Source of the DNA: Selaginella moellendorffii
Taxonomy: Eukaryota; Streptophyta; Lycopodiopsida; Selaginellales; Selaginellaceae
Reading direction: 5' to 3'
Assembly: GCF_000143415.4 (NCBI RefSeq)
Contig: NW_003314410.1
Location: forward strand, 171,826 to 235,825
Length of the DNA stretch: 64,000 bases
A program made the translations under genes and the position numbers. Under the pieces are notes generated by a model. The model was not told the origin of the DNA, made no database searches, and worked only from the letters and a program-made list of their open reading frames with translations. This document shows positions 59,258 through 64,000 of the stretch, in pieces; within the stretch, counting starts at the first letter, position 1, and every line of letters begins with the position of its first letter.

Positions 59258-61351
59258 TTATATCTCGAGAAGGGTGCTTGCCGTCCTGAAACCATGACCG
59301 CTAGGCAGTGGTGCGTTCCCTGGTCTCTCAAGTATCACAGTGTCCAGGCCTGGTAACAAAAGCAGTGATACATTAGCAACACATCTCTCGCTTTTTTTTT
59401 CCCAGCATTACCAGCTTCTTTAGCCGCAACAGCTTCAGCCAGCACGTCCGTGGCGAAAGTAATCTGAGAAGGCTCGTCGGCACCCACCGAAAGGAAGATT
59501 TCAGTGTAGCTCCGTGCCTCTCGTTTGTTTCTGAAAAGGAATGAGATGCAAGGAGCAAATGTAATGAACCAAGTGCAGAAAATCTCACCCTGTCACGGTA
59601 TCGAAGTAGCCCGAAATGTATCTCCTCAAATCACCAAAGTTTGTGTTCCCAAAGATCAGCCGCTGCGCTTCTCGGCTCCCACTCGAGTAAATATAGGCCT
59701 GAAAGGAACAAGGCGACAACATCAACATCGTGCTTTGGGAACTTCTATCAGACCTTCGACTCGGCAGAATGCCACAAGGAGAGTGCTTCAGGAACGTCCT
59801 GAAAGACTTGGCCTTTGAGTTCACCGTTTTTGTATCCTGTTCTCCAAATATGTCCCTGTGATGCAAAGGATCAAGAAACGTTGATTCAAAACAAGACCAG
59901 ACCTGCAATTGTTTGAGGGCTGTAACTTTGCGATCGGCAGCAATCATGGCGAGAACGTTACGCTCCGCTGCCGCAATGACTTCGTCCTTAGGAGCATCAC
60001 TTGGAGGAATGAGCTGCGCTTGCACGTTTCCCTCCTTTGTGTCTTTGGAAGCCTGCTTGTCATAACACGAGAGCTTGATTTCTGCTGCCACCAAAACCAT
60101 TGAAATCTTGCCTGTTGCCTGAGAAGTTCTAGATCATCTTGAGTCTCCTTCGAATCGTAAGTGGCTGAGAGGTGTTTTCCCACATTGTCACGCGCATAGG
60201 GAAACAAAACGTCCGTCACGAACGATATGGGAGTGGTGGTGCCTTCAATATCAAGTAAAATCACACGCTGCAAAGAAGAAAAACATTTGATAAAAGCCGC
60301 ATAAATGGACAGTATTTCTTACGGGATAGTTTTTCTTTGGAGCTGCAAGGCTGAGTTTCTTCACTGGTCCATGCAAGGGGTCTGTATGGTCGAGGCCAAA
60401 CTGGCGAAGCTTAAGTGCGGCGTCAAAAAGATAATGGTAGCATTCTGCCTGTTTCGCAAAAGATTAAGAGTCAAGCTGGCAAAAATACTATCACCTGAGT
60501 TTTAGCACTGATCCACGAGTCACCCCAGACGTAAATCCCATGGTTTCTCACTAACACCGCCGTCGTTCGTGGATAAGCGGCAATCTTCCAGCAAAACACG
60601 AATCAGAAAGACAACAGTGAGAAACGAACGAGCTTTTACTCACGGCTGCTGCTAAAGAGTCCGTGAGCTCGTATTCATACGCAGAGTTTTCAATGATCGG
60701 GACTACGAGCTCGTCGTAGTAACCATGCCCTTTGATTCCTTTGATCATCTCCATGTGAGTGATCTACAGCAGATGGAGCTCAAAAGAGTAAAAAGAGAAA
60801 AAGAAAAGTATTACCCGAAACTCTTTGGCACCGGGATCGATCATGGTCACGAGACAGCTCTCCATTCCATGGCTGTGAATCACAGCTCCAGCATTCCTCA
60901 TCGTGTACGCCTAAGTCACGAATCCAAGTCGCATGAGAAGGAAAGAATTTTTAAAAAAAAGTACAAGAAGAAGCTTTAGAACCTTCATGAAAAGAGGAGC
61001 ACAGTCCGTGCATTTGGGCGGCTTGTGAGGAGGAGGCAATGGCAATGGCGTGGAGAGGACGGCCCCATTCTTATCCAGCACATACATATCCTCCGCATTC
61101 ATCTTTTCCTTCTGGACTCCTGGGAGATCGAAACGAATCCCAAGATCACAATGCTCGCATCGCATCGCAGAAATTTTACCTGAGGGAGCCATGACGATCA
61201 AGCGATCGGCCATGGGGAGCTGCGGATCCTCCACCTTGAGAGTAACACCTCCGCCAGTTCCAGACACCCAGCCGAGGCCATAGAACTGCCTGCACAGCGC
61301 CGCCACGAGCGTCTTCGCTTGCTCAGTGGCGCTCTCCACCACTGTCCCCAT
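59258..61351 (-). CDS. DEP1: Methylthioribulose-1-phosphate dehydratase / enolase-phosphatase E1
   Basis: A bifunctional cytosolic enzyme of the methionine (Yang) salvage cycle: dehydration of methylthioribulose-1-phosphate, then enolisation and dephosphorylation. The N-terminal half is a class II aldolase-like MtnB domain with [29 protein letters not shown] (the His pair of the zinc site), [14 protein letters not shown] and [13 protein letters not shown]. The C-terminal half is a HAD phosphatase: [16 protein letters not shown] (nucleophile Asp), [15 protein letters not shown] and the tail [16 protein letters not shown]. Many short introns interrupt the gene. The stop is at 59258-59260. The two domains are fused in plants, as here, while most bacteria encode them separately. 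Confidence 0.92.
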
Positions 61352-61541
61352 TGCCGATAAACCCTAGAGAATCCTGCCACGTGTCAGAAAATTCTTTTGT
61401 GCCAACGTGGCAGCATCGTCAGCAGATCCCAACCGTCAAAAACAAGAAAGAACATAATCTGGACCGCCGAAAAAGAATACTAACAAAATCATCTCTCTTC
61501 GCAATTTACATAGTATATAAGCGCAAAATCACAATGCTATG

Positions 61542-64000
61542 TTACAAAGCATCGCCCAGGGAGAGCCTGCGATGACCGAGCTTGTGTCGATACGCAGCCT
61601 TGAGCTCTTCTAGTGTCAAGTTGCCAGAGTTTGGCCTTGCGAGAGCTCCATCTTCCTTGGCAGCTCCCGAGCTGTAGTGGCCGACGCTGCTGGGAATGTA
61701 CCTGTTCTTCCGGCTGGAGATGGCGCTCGTCGACCGCCGCGTCGGCTCGCTCACTGGCCTGGAAGGGATATCTTCGTCGCTGAGAGATGAGGCTGGAGCT
61801 GGGTCGATTGTCATCTCGCCCTCGAGAATCCGAAGAACCTGTTTCGTTTTCGTGTGAGTCGTGAGAACTCGCTCGAAGTTGGTGCTAGATGCAAATGGAA
61901 AACAAACCATACCTGGGACATCCGTGGCCGTGTGTTTGGATCCCGTGATATGCACAGGAAAGCAGCATGGAGCATACAGGTCACTTCGTCCTTCTCAAAC
62001 TCGCCGCAAAGTTTGGGGTCGACTAGCTCCCGGTAGACTCGTTTTCTCAACAATGGACGAGCCTAGAACAAATCACACGAGCATATTAGAGAAAGGTTGT
62101 GAGAGACCAGCTCAAGAACTTACCCATTCCGTGAGGCATTGCTGACCCTTTGGACGCGAAATGTCGATGGCCTTGCGGCCAGTTACAAGCTCCAAGAGCA
62201 CTATTCCAAACGAGTAAACGTCTGCCTTTTCTGTGATCTGACCACTTTGTGTATATTCAGGTGCTAAATACCTGACAGAGCAGAGTTCATGCCATAGCTA
62301 AGTTTTGTTTCACGTAAAGCTTTCAAAACCTTACCCGAAGGTGCCAATAACGCGGGTTTCAACTCCAAGTTCTCCATCTGGTTGCCATCTAGCTAGACCA
62401 AAATCACCAACCTGGAACAAAACCGGAACTTCACGCGTGCTCTTTCATAACAATGCAACTTACCATAGGTTCGTAGTCATGTGTTAGAAGAATGTTGTTA
62501 GGACGCATGTCTCTGTGAACAATGCAGCCGACTCGGCATTCCTCGTGCAGATACCGTAATCCTCGAGCAGCACCGATAGCAACCCTTTGTCTGTATTTCC
62601 ACTCCAGTGGATCCATGGTTTTACCTGCAGGAACTTGGCATCGTTAGCAAAAGAAAAAAAAAAACAGAAGAACTTACCGTAAAGATGAGCATCCAAAGAG
62701 TTATTGCATATAAACTCGTAGACCAAAAGACGCCTGCTGTCCTCCATGCAGTAGCCGATAAGCATGACAACGTTTCGGTGTTGAGCACAGCTCAAAACCT
62801 CCACCTCTGAGCAGAATTCGACGTCGCCTTGCGAGCTCGCGAGCTTGTGCTGCTTAACTGCAACGACTTGGCCTTCAGGAAGAACGCCTCTGTGCACCGA
62901 GCCAAAGCCACCTTCCGCCAGAAAGTTGGCCTGGGAGAAACCACCTGTGGCGAGCTCGAGCTCTTCGAACGTGAACTCTCTGGGAGGTCGGCCGAAGACA
63001 GGTGCTTTGTGCTGGCAGATCGAGCACAGAGGTGGTGGCTCTAACGGAGAGTGTGTCGTCAAAGACACAGCTCTTCTTATGCTTGTGGCTTCTTCGCAAT
63101 TTGGCCGGTTGTTTCTCTCGTCCAGTTCTGAGCTGAGCTTGCAGGATGTGAGCAAATCAGACAGCGCTAGCTTCGGAGCAGTACCACTGCTGCTTAATCG
63201 CGGAGCGGCAGGGTTCAGAATAGTTTTCAAGCTTTGCCTGGAGCTGCCCTCTCTCATACTTGTAGACAGCCGGGAGTCTGAAGAAATCCGTTGCTTGATT
63301 GGACTGATTCTTGCTCTTTGAACTGGTGTGCTGCTTCTCTTACCTGAAGGAGTCATAATTAGCATGATTCACACAAACACAAGTGGAAGTACCTTCAGCT
63401 TGTCGTGCCTCCTTGTATTCTTTGTTCTTAGAGTGGTCCTTAGTCGAGAGATTCCTGGATGAGTTTCTCCACCGTCTTGGGACAACCGTCGGGTCGTCGC
63501 TATCGGATTCTGACGCACCATATTCCGGACGACGTACGTCCTCGATGGTCACACCAAAGCTTTCAGGAGTAGTCGTTTGATAGCTGCCAGGTTCTGTGCC
63601 TGAGAATGGGGAGGTGCTGGACTCGGAGCATGATGAATTTCCTCTGCTGGTAGATGTGAAAGGCGTTCCCACATCGGGACTGCTTGCGGGAGTTTCAGCC
63701 TGCTTTGCCAACGGTGGTGGAACTGCGGCCTTTTCTAATGGCGTCGCTTCTGGAGATTGCTTGAGATTGAGCCGGAGTATCTTGGGATTGTAGCGATCCA
63801 CAATGACCAAATTGCACTGTAAGTTGTCTGAGCACCTCTTTTCTTCCTTCTTCAAGTGCCTGAAAAAGAAAATTTCCACCGTAAATCTACGTAGAAAAAC
63901 GGAAAAACTTTCGAGCAACGTACCTGTCAAGTACAACCCATGTAGCCTGAAGTTTCTTCGCTTCGATCGTCGTTGCTCCTTTCTCTGCGGAAGGATAAAT
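61542..64000 (-). CDS. UspA-type receptor-like cytoplasmic kinase, N-terminus beyond the window
   Basis: The gene runs off the right edge, and the rightmost exon ([11 protein letters not shown]) joins [20 protein letters not shown], the end of the UspA-like domain of this family. A Ser/Pro-rich linker follows (about 63340-63830). Next come a [20 protein letters not shown] segment and the kinase domain: [38 protein letters not shown] as catalytic loop, [26 protein letters not shown] and [21 protein letters not shown]. It belongs with the Arabidopsis UspA-kinases of the At3g13690/At1g55200 type. The catalytic loop has Arg where most kinases have the phosphate-contacting Lys (HRDxK). This Arg is also found in that plant clade as I recall it. 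Confidence 0.88.

Overview
The window looks like nuclear DNA of a lycophyte, most likely Selaginella (close to S. moellendorffii). The signs are very short introns (about 45-80 bp) with plant splice sites, plant families (CBP60, FtsHi2, DEP1, SirB, ARF, UspA-kinase fusions), a nuclear tRNA-Glu, and several microbial-type terpene synthase-like (MTPSL) genes, a class known from Selaginella and other non-seed plants. The species call is inference from content.

Layout. 1-6.2 kb: remnant of an LTR retrotransposon lying on the minus strand, with one 1.9-kb LTR and an initiator-Met-type primer binding site. 7.2-13.2 kb: two BAHD acyltransferase paralogues (the second damaged and lacking its catalytic His), a fragment of a third, and three copies of an unrecognised Gly-Pro repeat gene on the opposite strand. 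13.3-21.5 kb: CBP60 calmodulin-binding protein (-), tRNA-Glu (-), sirohydrochlorin ferrochelatase SirB (-), UspA-kinase (+).

21.5-44.7 kb is the striking part: a tandem array of four MTPSL genes (three intact, one frameshifted) plus a fifth relic, all on the minus strand. Each MTPSL is associated with a class I aminotransferase (KAT-like) on the plus strand. Only the last unit keeps a whole aminotransferase, divergent from its MTPSL across 223 bp. The other units keep only 3' relics and, in one case, a 5' half. AT-rich spacers between units are segmental duplicates of each other. They carry fragments of the same LTR family seen at the left end, and one spacer contains a later solo LTR with a target-site duplication.

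45-54 kb is a dense block: mitochondrial-type ribosomal protein S18 (+), histidinol-phosphate phosphatase IMPL2/HISN7 (-), the divergent FtsHi2 (+, only 70 bp between start codons), and an ABC1-family atypical kinase (+). 54-59 kb is mostly non-coding, with a broken auxin response factor relic and a non-coding tandem duplication. 59.2-61.4 kb holds the bifunctional methionine-salvage enzyme DEP1 (-). A second kinase, of the UspA-RLCK type (-), runs off the right edge.

The main hypotheses are that the array grew by duplication of a two-gene MTPSL-aminotransferase module, that LTR insertion and loss then eroded the aminotransferases, and that the Gly-Pro repeat gene duplicated together with the BAHD gene as a unit.
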